From Paraburkholderia bonniea (GTDB lineage: Bacteria; Pseudomonadota; Gammaproteobacteria; Burkholderiales; Burkholderiaceae): DNA of 64,000 nt. Of this stretch, positions 19,045-25,629 are shown one piece after another. The notes under the pieces are model-generated. The model saw nothing but the letters and a program-made list of their open reading frames with translations. It was not told where the DNA came from and searched no databases. The position numbers and the translations under genes are program-made. The stretch lies in assembly GCF_009455625.1 (NCBI RefSeq), contig NZ_QPEQ01000001.1, positions 1,302,001 to 1,366,000 of the forward strand, given 5' to 3'. The stretch's first letter is position 1, and the number at the start of each line of letters is the position of its first letter.

Positions 19045-19308
19045 ATGAAGAAAAGCCGGTACAGCGACGAACAGATTGTGCGGATACTGCGTGAAGCAGA
19101 TCGGGACACGGTGCCTGAGGTGGCCAAGCGCCACGGCGTGAGCGAAGCGTCGATCTCCGCGTGGCGCAAGCGCTTTGGTGAAATGGTTAGCGACGACGTC
19201 AAGCGCCTCAAAGCACTAGAGGCGGAGAACGTCCGACTGAAGAAGCTGGTGACTGACCAAGCGCTCGATATCCAAGTCCTGAAGGAGATCGGCGCAAAAA
19301 AGTGGTGA
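19045..19308 (+). CDS. IS3-family transposase OrfA
   Basis: An 87-residue protein with a helix-turn-helix (SDEQIVRILREADRDTVPEV, then AKRHGVSEASISAWRKRFG) and a C-terminal leucine-zipper-like coiled coil (LKALEAENVRLKKLVTDQ). It binds the IS ends and is fused to OrfB by frameshifting to form the active transposase. The frame ends with TGA at 19306-19308, just after the slippery site. Confidence 0.93.
   Translation: MKKSRYSDEQIVRILREADRDTVPEVAKRHGVSEASISAWRKRFGEMVSDDVKRLKALEAENVRLKKLVTDQALDIQVLKEIGAKKW
19296..19302 (+). promoter_or_regulatory. programmed -1 frameshift site A6G
   Basis: AAAAAAG is positioned as A AAA AAG in the orfA frame, and orfB lies in the -1 frame with a short overlap. 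This is the classic arrangement for making the OrfAB fusion transposase in IS3 elements. Confidence 0.85.
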
Positions 19309-20153
19309 GCGTGCAGGTTCGCTGTGAGCAAGCCCGGTTTGCGATGACGCAGGGCTTGAGTCAACGGCGAGCCTGTGCGCTGATGCAGATCAGTCGATCA
19401 AGCTTGAGTTACATACCCAAGATGCCTGCAAAAAACGCGCCAGTGATGGATGCGATGCGAGCGTTGTCGGGGCAATTCCCGCGCTTTGGTTCGCGCCGCA
19501 CTCGAGTGTTGCCAGGACGCGCAGGCATCCTGGTCGGTCGTGACCGATGTGCTTCGCTCTGGGCGCAGGCCGGTCTACAAGTGCCAAAGAAGCGTCGCAG
19601 ACGCCGCGTCGCAGGCAGTCGTCCAAGACCCCACGCACCGGCAGCTCGCAACTCGGTTTGGTGCTATGACTTCGTATTCGACGCCTGCGCGAACGGGCAG
19701 CAAGTCAAATGCCTGACGGTGGTCGATGAATATACGCGGGAGTGCCTGGCGATCGATGTGGCGGGATCGATTCGCTCTCGTCGAGTCATTGAAGTGCTAA
19801 GTCGGTTGATCAGCGTGCACGGCGCACCGCGTTATCTTCGGTCGGACAATGGGCCGGGATTTGTCAGCACGGCGCTGTTGAAATGGGCTGTGCAGGAGAA
19901 CATCGAGACAGCATTGATTGATCCCGGCAAGCCTTGGCAGAACGGCACCAATGAGAGCTTCAACGGAAAATTCCGTGATGAATGTTTGGCGATGGAGTGG
20001 TTTCGCCATCGGATTGAAGCGAAGATCGTGATCAAGGACTGGCGTACTCACTACAACGAGGTGCGCCCGCATTCGAGTTTGCAGTACCTGACCCCGGCCG
20101 AATTCCGCCGGGTTAGCGAACGTAGTTCAACCATTGGGGCCGTGATTCTCTAG
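19302..20153 (+). CDS. IS3-family transposase OrfB (DDE integrase core)
   Basis: A 283-residue catalytic part with an HTH_21 region followed by an rve integrase core. The DDE residues appear in CYDFVFDA, RSDNGPGF and NGTNESFNGK with the usual spacing. The frame is intact, so the element may still be active when OrfB is joined to OrfA at the A6G site. The listed start is a GTG with no good ribosome site, as expected for a frame read mainly by frameshifting. Confidence 0.93.
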   Translation: MVSVQVRCEQARFAMTQGLSQRRACALMQISRSSLSYIPKMPAKNAPVMDAMRALSGQFPRFGSRRTRVLPGRAGILVGRDRCASLWAQAGLQVPKKRRRRRVAGSRPRPHAPAARNSVWCYDFVFDACANGQQVKCLTVVDEYTRECLAIDVAGSIRSRRVIEVLSRLISVHGAPRYLRSDNGPGFVSTALLKWAVQENIETALIDPGKPWQNGTNESFNGKFRDECLAMEWFRHRIEAKIVIKDWRTHYNEVRPHSSLQYLTPAEFRRVSERSSTIGAVIL

Positions 20154-20197
20154 ACGCCTTTGGTACGAGAATGTCCGTCAGGTCATGGGCATGGCTC

Positions 20198-20429
20198 ACC
20201 TGTTGGCGACGAGCTGAGCGAAGGCCTCAATAATCTGATTAATGAAACTAAAGAACGTAACGATCTTTCCCAGAAGCTGATCGACGCGGATGGAAAGCTG
20301 AGTGTTCTAATGATGGCCGACACAGTACTGCCTCCAATATTCAACGAATACAAAAATAAGGCGGAGGCAGCACGGAAGCAAATGTTGGCTATGGCCGAAT
20401 CGGCAACAAAAAAATCAGCGAAACAGTAG
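20198..20429 (+). pseudogene. gene remnant right of the IS element
   Basis: A plus-strand frame of about 77 codons runs from the IS boundary to a TAG at 20427-20429. It encodes a hydrophilic helical tail (LNNLINETKERNDLSQKL ... ARKQMLAMAESATKK) that looks like genuine coding sequence without its beginning. The family is unknown. It faces away from the left remnant, so the two are not simply halves of one gene. Confidence 0.4.
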
Positions 20430-20650
20430 CCTCGCAGCCGGGAATGACGCGCATTGTGCGGTAACGGATGCCTGTAAAACCATGGCGGCTAGGGCAGTTA
20501 TGGACTCAAGAGGAGGGACGTCGCGGCGACAACATGTCTCTGACGAGCGAACGAAAAAAGGATAAAAAAAGCCCGCTCATGGCGGGCTTGATTCTGAAAT
20601 TCTTTTGATGGAATTTCGTTTTGTTCAGCAGCTTGATACAAAAAGAAATT
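20430..20650. other. non-coding stretch before the island, with a displaced terminator
   Basis: No gene is seen. An intrinsic terminator reading leftward lies at 20569-20589 (AAGCCCGC and GCGGGCTT, with seven A on its left, hence a U tract on the minus strand). It is probably the original terminator of the tRNA-His gene, separated from it when the island integrated. Confidence 0.5.
20569..20589 (-). terminator. intrinsic terminator, minus strand
   Basis: Arms AAGCCCGC (20569-20576) and GCGGGCTT (20582-20589); on the minus strand the stem is followed by a run of T. No minus-strand gene ends just before it now, consistent with its former job behind tRNA-His. Confidence 0.75.
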
Positions 20651-20700
20651 TTGGGGTGGCTGATGGGGCTCGAACCCACGACAACAGGAATTACAATCCT
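20651..20700. repeat. attachment site, island left end (partial tRNA-His copy)
   Basis: These 50 bases repeat 30557-30606 with a single difference (T instead of C at 20692, inside the anticodon). They are the 3' part of tRNA-His on the minus strand, ending in the anticodon stem-loop. This is the direct repeat expected from site-specific integration into a tRNA 3' end. Confidence 0.93.
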
Positions 20701-20826
20701 CTAAAAATGGCATTTCTTAGCGTTGATGGATATTTACGAAATCAATTAATTCCATTGTTTACAACGAATTACCTGTTTTATCCCTTTTAATTCTGTTGAC
20801 CAGCATTGATTGATAGCCCCATAATT

Positions 20827-20848
20827 TGCCTACACGGTGCCTACATAG
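20827..20848 (+). repeat. direct repeat at island end, candidate integrase arm site
   Basis: TGCCTACACGGTGCCTACAT contains two TGCCTACA units and lies 24 bases before the integrase start. A related pair stands at the other end of the island (30481-30502) in the same orientation. Such paired repeats are typical arm-type binding sites for tyrosine integrases. Confidence 0.55.
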
Positions 20849-20871
20849 ATATGGGCCTGACAGGACAGTAA

Positions 20872-22269
20872 ATGGCAAAGGTCAACTTCACTGCGGAACG
20901 GGTAGCCTCACTGGGAGCGTTGCCGGGTAAGTCTCAGACGATTTACTGGGACGCTAAGGCACCGGGGCTGGGTCTGCGCGTCACGCGCACTGGTGCGCGC
21001 GCCTACATTTTTGAATCCCGCCTGTTCGGCAAGACCGTCCGCATTACCATCGGTGATCCGCGTGCGTGGATGCTTGGCAAGGCTCGCACCGAGGCGGCGC
21101 GCCTGAAAACGGCGGTTGATGATGGCATCGACCCGCGCGAGCAAGTGGCCGAGCAGCGCGCTGCCCACGAAGCCAGAAAGGTCGAGGCGCGCCGTCAGGA
21201 CGTAACGCTGGCGGATGCTTGGGCTACTTACACCGAGGTGCGTCGTCCGAAGTGGAGCGAGCTTCATCACCGAGACCACGTAACTCTTGCGAACTCGGGC
21301 GGGCAGCCCAAGAAGCGCGGCAAGGGATTAACGGAGCCGGGGCCGCTTGCCGCTCTGATGCCACTGAAACTGTCGGACTTGAGCGCTGACCGCGTGGGCA
21401 AATGGCTAGAGATAGAGGCTGAACAGCGTCCGGCCCGCGCGCGGCTCGCTTTCAACCTGCTCCGCATTTTCGCGACATGGTGCGAATCGAAGGCCGAATA
21501 TCAGGGGTTGATTGACACACAGGCTGTCTCTACGCGCCTCTCGAAAGATACCCTTCCGAAGCAGGCAGCAAAGACAGATTCCATTCAGCGCGAGCAATTA
21601 GCCGCGTGGTTCGGTGCCGTCCATCATCTCGGCAATCCGGTAATGGAGGCGTATCTGATTGGCTTGCTACTGACCGGCGCGCGCCGTGAGGAACTGGCGG
21701 AATTGCGCTGGAATGATGTGGATTTTCGCTGGCGCAGTCTGCATTTAAAGGACAAGGTAGAGACGGAAACGGGCCGCGATATTCCCCTAACACCTTATTT
21801 CGCTAGCGTATTGCTCGACCTGAAGCGCATTAATGACACGCCGCCCAACGTTCGCCGGTTGCGCGAACTCGAAGCGGACGACAAAACGTGGGAGCCGTCG
21901 TCATGGGTGTTTGCTAGTCCCGCCGCCGCTGATGGCAGGCTGGCCGCGCCCAACCGCGCACTGCATCGTGTCTGTCAGGCGGCGGGCATTCCTCCGGTGA
22001 CGCTGCACGGCCTACGGCGCTCGTTTTCCAGTCTGGCGGAATGGACTGAAACGCCTACCGGGGTGGTGGCGCAAATTATGGGGCATAAGCCGTCTGCTAC
22101 AGCAGAGCGTCATTACAAGGTGCGTCCGCTCGACCTGCTGCGTATGTGGCATGACAAGCTGGAGGCGTGGATTCTCAGAGAAGCTCACATCGACTTCAAA
22201 CCAGAGCAGGCAGGGATTGCAGGCAGTCAGCAAGTAATGCACAAACATAGCAAAAAAGAGATAAACTAA
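20872..22269 (+). CDS. tyrosine integrase, P4-like
   Basis: A 465-residue site-specific recombinase that inserts and excises the island at tRNA-His. An N-terminal DUF4102-type arm-binding domain (GLGLRVTRTGARAYIF) precedes the catalytic domain. Catalytic residues are Arg271 (TGARREE), His379 and Arg382 (HGLRR), His405 (GHKPSAT) and nucleophile Tyr415 (ERHY). The gene is intact and starts 172 bases from the left att repeat. Its stop overlaps the start of the toxin gene (TAATG), so integrase and toxin-antitoxin are probably co-translated. Confidence 0.95.
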   Translation: MAKVNFTAERVASLGALPGKSQTIYWDAKAPGLGLRVTRTGARAYIFESRLFGKTVRITIGDPRAWMLGKARTEAARLKTAVDDGIDPREQVAEQRAAHEARKVEARRQDVTLADAWATYTEVRRPKWSELHHRDHVTLANSGGQPKKRGKGLTEPGPLAALMPLKLSDLSADRVGKWLEIEAEQRPARARLAFNLLRIFATWCESKAEYQGLIDTQAVSTRLSKDTLPKQAAKTDSIQREQLAAWFGAVHHLGNPVMEAYLIGLLLTGARREELAELRWNDVDFRWRSLHLKDKVETETGRDIPLTPYFASVLLDLKRINDTPPNVRRLRELEADDKTWEPSSWVFASPAAADGRLAAPNRALHRVCQAAGIPPVTLHGLRRSFSSLAEWTETPTGVVAQIMGHKPSATAERHYKVRPLDLLRMWHDKLEAWILREAHIDFKPEQAGIAGSQQVMHKHSKKEIN

Positions 22270-22586
22270 TGACGTGGCATGTTGAACTGATACCCGAGGC
22301 TGAAGCCGAATTGCTGGCGCTGCCCGAAGATATGCAGGCCCGTTTTCTGAGAATTGTTGACATGCTGGAAGAACTTGGTCCGCAGCGTGTTGGCATGCCT
22401 CACGTGCGCCCGTTGGAGGGCAAACTGTGGGAAATCCGTATGACCGGGCGGGACGGCATTGCCCGTGCGATTTACGTTACACAGACCACACAGAAGCTGA
22501 CCGTGCTGCATGTTTTCGTGAAAAAGACGCAAAAGACCCCGCGCAAGGCAATCACAACGGCCTATGCACGAATAAAAGAGGATTGA
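22269..22586 (+). CDS. RelE/HigB-type toxin
   Basis: A 105-residue basic protein of the phage-derived Gp49/HigB-like toxin family, recognised from EAEAELLALPEDMQARFLRI, KLWEIRMTGRDGIARAIY and the C-terminal VFVKKTQKTPRKAI motif. Such proteins are ribosome-dependent mRNA interferases neutralised by a partner HTH protein. The ATG overlaps the integrase stop. The toxin precedes its antitoxin, the usual HigBA order. It probably stabilises the island in the chromosome. Confidence 0.88.
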   Translation: MTWHVELIPEAEAELLALPEDMQARFLRIVDMLEELGPQRVGMPHVRPLEGKLWEIRMTGRDGIARAIYVTQTTQKLTVLHVFVKKTQKTPRKAITTAYARIKED

Positions 22587-22589
22587 ACG

Positions 22590-22871
22590 ATGGTTGACTA
22601 TGCAACCCTGAAAAAGCGGATGTTGGATAACCCCAAGGTCAAGGCCGAGTATGACGCCATGGAGCCTGAATTTGCTATTGCCCGTGAACTTATTGCGGCA
22701 CGTGCACGCGCTGGATTGAGTCAGGAACAGGTGGCCGAGAGGATGCACACAACGCAATCGACTATCGCACGCATGGAAAGCGGACGCACGCTGCCCTCAT
22801 TGCGTACCCTGTCGCGCTATGCCGAGGCAACCGGAAGCCGCGCCGTGGTACGTCTAGAAGCTGTCAAGTAG
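22590..22871 (+). CDS. HigA-type antitoxin with XRE helix-turn-helix
   Basis: A 93-residue protein starting 3 bases after the toxin stop. The C-terminal half holds an XRE-family HTH (RARAGLSQEQVAERMHTTQSTIARMESG). The N-terminal half (NPKVKAEYDAMEPEFAIARELI) is the toxin-binding type commonly seen beside RelE/HigB toxins. It is expected to bind the toxin and repress the operon. Confidence 0.9.
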   Translation: MVDYATLKKRMLDNPKVKAEYDAMEPEFAIARELIAARARAGLSQEQVAERMHTTQSTIARMESGRTLPSLRTLSRYAEATGSRAVVRLEAVK

Positions 22872-22881
22872 TACGACCGCC

Positions 22882-22936
22882 GCCTGACGGTATCAGGCAA
22901 AAGCGGCGGGAGCGATGTAGACGCATCGCTCCCGCC
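22882..22936 (+). terminator. two tandem hairpins after the antitoxin gene
   Basis: A small hairpin GCCTGA/TCAGGC (22882-22887, 22893-22898) is followed by a perfect 13-base stem (22905-22917 and 22924-22936, 6-base loop). No T run follows. They probably end or modulate the int-toxin-antitoxin transcript, or protect its 3' end. Confidence 0.55.
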
Positions 22937-22971
22937 TAACCACAACACGGCCTATATAGGAGGTCCGTATC

Positions 22972-23286
22972 ATGGCTAACGCCAATTCTACCGAAGTCAC
23001 GCCGGACGGGTTCAATCCGTCTGACACGTTCAGTCACGGATATACGCGTGCAAAAAACCTGTTGCGTGCTATTGAGCGGCTAGCGGGTGCCTATCTTGAC
23101 CGCACACGTGAAGAGATTACTTCCTCCGCGCAATATTACGCGAGTGAACTGCACGAGAATATGTCGGTGATATTCAGTCTGGAAGTTATGCTAAACGAAG
23201 TCGTGGAGCGCGAATTATGGTTTGCATTTGTTGCGCTTTCCATCTCTTCAGGTATGCCGCCCACTGCGGGAGACAGTAGTGAATGA
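22972..23286 (+). CDS. small island protein of unknown function
   Basis: A 104-residue protein with an excellent ribosome site (AGGAGG nine bases before the ATG). Helical middle (RAKNLLRAIERLAGAYLDR) and a hydrophobic C-terminal third (WFAFVALSISS) that may pack in the core rather than span a membrane. No family recognised. It stands between the toxin-antitoxin unit and the large unknown gene. Confidence 0.65.
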   Translation: MANANSTEVTPDGFNPSDTFSHGYTRAKNLLRAIERLAGAYLDRTREEITSSAQYYASELHENMSVIFSLEVMLNEVVERELWFAFVALSISSGMPPTAGDSSE

Positions 23287-23462
23287 GTCGGCCAATGAAA
23301 ATTTTAGGCACGGCAATGACCGGAGTGACTTCCAGATTTTTCATGGTGTTGCTCTAGCGTAATCAGTTTTGCCCCTGCCTAGCTTTAGCGGGCGAAAAAC
23401 CGGACACCTTCACCGGCCTGGCAGGGTCCTCTTGTTGAAGGTTCGCACGTGAGGGTGTGTAA

Positions 23463-24893
23463 ATGAGTGGATGGAGCGGTTTCACGCCGGACGACGGGGA
23501 GTCACCCATTACTAATGATGAGGATTCCATAGTCAAGCCGGTAAGCGTGAAATACCAAGACGGGACGGGCCTGACGCCCGAAGAAAAAGAGATTATTCGC
23601 GCGGGGAAGACCGAGCAGATGTGCCAGTCCGTAGAGGCTGTCGTGCGTGCAGGCAAAGCGCAGACAGAGCAGCAAGCAGACGGCGACCGGATTACTGTTG
23701 AACATCTCGTGTGGCTATTGGCTGCGGCACAGGCTGACGAGCAGCCGGAAGAGTGGCAAAAGTCGGACCGCGACGGTAGTTTGCGACGCACTATTGCTGT
23801 TGCACTACGGCTGCACGGCTGGGCAGCGGACGGCATCGCTGGCGTGATTCCGCAGCTTGCCGAGATGGCGCTAGCGGGCACGATTAGCCTGCATAGTGTG
23901 GGCGGAGCCGTGACAACGCCGACCGCCGAAAGCATTTCCGCGAATCAGGCGAGATGGTGGATGACTGCAGATGACGCCCAGCGTGTGCTTACCGCGTTTC
24001 GCCCCGGTGTGCGCCGATACACGATAACCGCCACAGCCGAAAGTATCGCAAAGCGTGTGTATTCGAAGGACTATTTAGCTGAACATGCGCTTAAGACTTT
24101 GTTGATAACCGAGATGACGCAGGCGGCAGAGCGTGGCGACCTGACGGTAAACGAGCGACGGCACGGGGAGGCGTGGGTTAATGAATGCGTGGTGGACGAG
24201 TGGCTGGCGCGTGAGCGTAAACCCTATCGTTTGAGCGTAACAGCGCAGTCTGAGAAAGAACAAGCAGACATGGAGCGCGCGGGACGCCAGACAATCGAGG
24301 GGATTGCCAAGACGCTGGCGCAGAAAAGCGGCGTTGACACTGCGCGGTGGGAAGACACGATAGTTGATGCCGTGAAAGCTGGGGCGCTCTCACTGAAAAA
24401 CCCGCGCAATCTGGCGGATTCGCTGCCCTACCCGGTGCCAAATAATCTGCGCGCCTTTTATGACCGTGTGGACATTGCCGACGTGAACAAGCTGCTCGAC
24501 GCGCATCCTGAATGGCTTATGAAGTATCGATTTGAAATAGAAACCGCTGCCCCTCAGCATTGCGGCCCGGAGGTGATGGACAGTGAGTCGCCCGCCAACA
24601 TGAGCACGGTAAAAGACACGGCGACGAGGCGAATTAAAAGCCGCAGGAATTCACTGAGCGCAATTCTCGATATGGCAAAGGAGAGGGCGACGAATGCTGA
24701 CGATTACCATGCTGTGTGGGCATCTTTGGTGAAGATTGCTCAACAGGACGATAGGCCCTGTCCACTACTAGGTTATGCAGAGGGGGAAGGCGTGAAGTGG
24801 TCGGGCGACGATGCCGATGCCGATGCCGAGAATACTGTGAAATTCCTCACAAAGGATGCATTGCGCAAACGGCTTAATCCCAGCGCCCGCTAA
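23463..24893 (+). CDS. island-encoded protein of unknown function, 476 residues
   Basis: A hydrophilic protein with no signal peptide or membrane segment. The N-terminal third is acidic; the middle has an alpha-helical block (LAEHALKTLLITEMTQAA). The C-terminal 90 residues (RRIKSRRNSLSAILDMA ... KDALRKRL) resemble a module I associate with C-termini of other prophage and island proteins in Burkholderia, often ending in a DALxKRL pattern. GTGAGG at 23449-23454 is a modest ribosome site. Function unknown; its position before the replication genes suggests a role in regulation or replication. Confidence 0.7.
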   Translation: MSGWSGFTPDDGESPITNDEDSIVKPVSVKYQDGTGLTPEEKEIIRAGKTEQMCQSVEAVVRAGKAQTEQQADGDRITVEHLVWLLAAAQADEQPEEWQKSDRDGSLRRTIAVALRLHGWAADGIAGVIPQLAEMALAGTISLHSVGGAVTTPTAESISANQARWWMTADDAQRVLTAFRPGVRRYTITATAESIAKRVYSKDYLAEHALKTLLITEMTQAAERGDLTVNERRHGEAWVNECVVDEWLARERKPYRLSVTAQSEKEQADMERAGRQTIEGIAKTLAQKSGVDTARWEDTIVDAVKAGALSLKNPRNLADSLPYPVPNNLRAFYDRVDIADVNKLLDAHPEWLMKYRFEIETAAPQHCGPEVMDSESPANMSTVKDTATRRIKSRRNSLSAILDMAKERATNADDYHAVWASLVKIAQQDDRPCPLLGYAEGEGVKWSGDDADADAENTVKFLTKDALRKRLNPSAR

Positions 24894-24919
24894 TGCCCGT
24901 TTGCGCCCGGTAACGCCCG
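24883..24919 (+). repeat. 17-base direct repeat pair, iteron-like
   Basis: GCGCCCGCTAATGCCCG (24883-24899) and GCGCCCGGTAACGCCCG (24903-24919) match at 15 of 17 positions with a 20-base period, and a partial third copy (GCGCTGCCCG) follows. The first copy overlaps the stop of the preceding gene. Possible binding site for the HTH proteins encoded next. Confidence 0.5.
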
Positions 24920-25078
24920 GCGCTGCCCGCATCTATCAGAAAAATCGAAGATTAATCGCAAACTATCAACGCCGAAGCACAAAGCCGACCACGGCGGAAC
25001 CCTCGGGCGTTGAAACGAAATCGGCACGTTATCAGCGCACCAAGGCCCGCCGCACGAGGCTCGCAATTGGACGTTGAT

Positions 25079-25300
25079 ATGACCAGGTTTGAAGCAACAT
25101 CAATTAGCCTCGCTGTGCGCGGCATTGGAGCGGTTCTTCCGACCGACGAAGCCGCTGCCGCACTCAACCGTAAGCCGCAGACCCTCAGGAAATGGGCCTG
25201 CTTGGAAAATGGGCCTATTCGTCCGGTCCGAATTAATGGCCGTCTTGCTTGGCGCGTTTCCGACCTGCAAAAGCTTTTGAGCGGGGAGGAGGTGCAATGA
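25079..25300 (+). CDS. small helix-turn-helix DNA-binding protein (AlpA/excisionase-like)
   Basis: A 73-residue protein. Residues 22-60 (LPTDEAAAALNRKPQTLRKW) form the winged HTH of MerR/AlpA-type excisionases, followed by GPIRPVRINGRLAWRVSDLQ, the typical wing. AlpA-like proteins activate integrase expression or act as excisionases. The ATG at 25079 is preferred because upstream in-frame sequence has no family pattern; the ribosome site is weak. Its stop overlaps the next ATG (ATGA). Confidence 0.75.
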   Translation: MTRFEATSISLAVRGIGAVLPTDEAAAALNRKPQTLRKWACLENGPIRPVRINGRLAWRVSDLQKLLSGEEVQ

Positions 25301-25629
25301 AAAAAGCCCGACCGACCAAAAGCCAATCGAGCGCAAACACGCAACGCAACTTTACCGGAACTGATAACCCGCGTCACTTACGCGCGCTCGCCGGATGGCA
25401 ACGCCGCCCGATGCCACGCGAGGAACTAGACCGCGTGGCCGGATGCAGCAATGGCCCTGACTTGGTCGCAGACCTACGCGCCAGGGGCCTGGACTTGCCG
25501 TGTTCAAGGGTGCCATGCATAGACCGCGACGGCTTTGAAGTTAAACGCGGCATCTACCACTTCTCGGAAGCGGACCGTCGCAAGGTTGCTCGCTGGCTGG
25601 TAAAGCGGAGCAAGGAGACGCTTGCATGA
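25297..25629 (+). CDS. small island protein, putative winged-helix regulator
   Basis: A 110-residue basic protein starting with ATGA overlap to the HTH gene, preceded by GGGGAGGAGG, a very strong ribosome site. The middle (MPREELDRVAGCSNGPDLVA) looks like a helix-turn-helix, and the C-terminus ends with DRRKVARWLVKRS. It is likely a DNA-binding protein that works with the primase/helicase, whose ATG again overlaps its stop. Confidence 0.65.
   Translation: MKKARPTKSQSSANTQRNFTGTDNPRHLRALAGWQRRPMPREELDRVAGCSNGPDLVADLRARGLDLPCSRVPCIDRDGFEVKRGIYHFSEADRRKVARWLVKRSKETLA

Larger units (their letters stand above)
18965..20193 (+). mobile_element. IS3-family insertion sequence (IS407-like), ends tentative
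   Basis: The element has two overlapping frames, orfA and orfB, with a DDE transposase, and imperfect inverted ends. Matching blocks are ATGCC (18966-18970), TGACCTG (18973-18979), TCGTACCAA (18991-18999) and TCTAGAGA (19005-19012) on the left. Their reverse complements stand at 20188-20192, 20179-20185, 20160-20168 and 20147-20154. With these ends it is 1229 bases and flanked by GCTC at 18961-18964 and 20194-20197, a plausible 4-base target duplication. A shorter element bounded by CTAG at 19006-19009 and 20150-20153 is possible but leaves too little leader before orfA. Confidence 0.75.

Noticed and set aside
19006..20153. CTAG at both sides of a shorter IS as target duplication
   Set aside because: CTAG is self-complementary and lies within a longer pair of matching ends; the shorter element would leave only 35 bases before orfA.
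20651..20700. Possible tRNA with GUA anticodon
   Set aside because: Only the 3' part and anticodon stem of a tRNA are present; the 5' half is missing, so it is an att remnant.
24856..25077. 73-codon frame after the 476-residue gene
   Set aside because: It is composed of the iteron-like repeat and unlikely codons, and overlaps the preceding gene.
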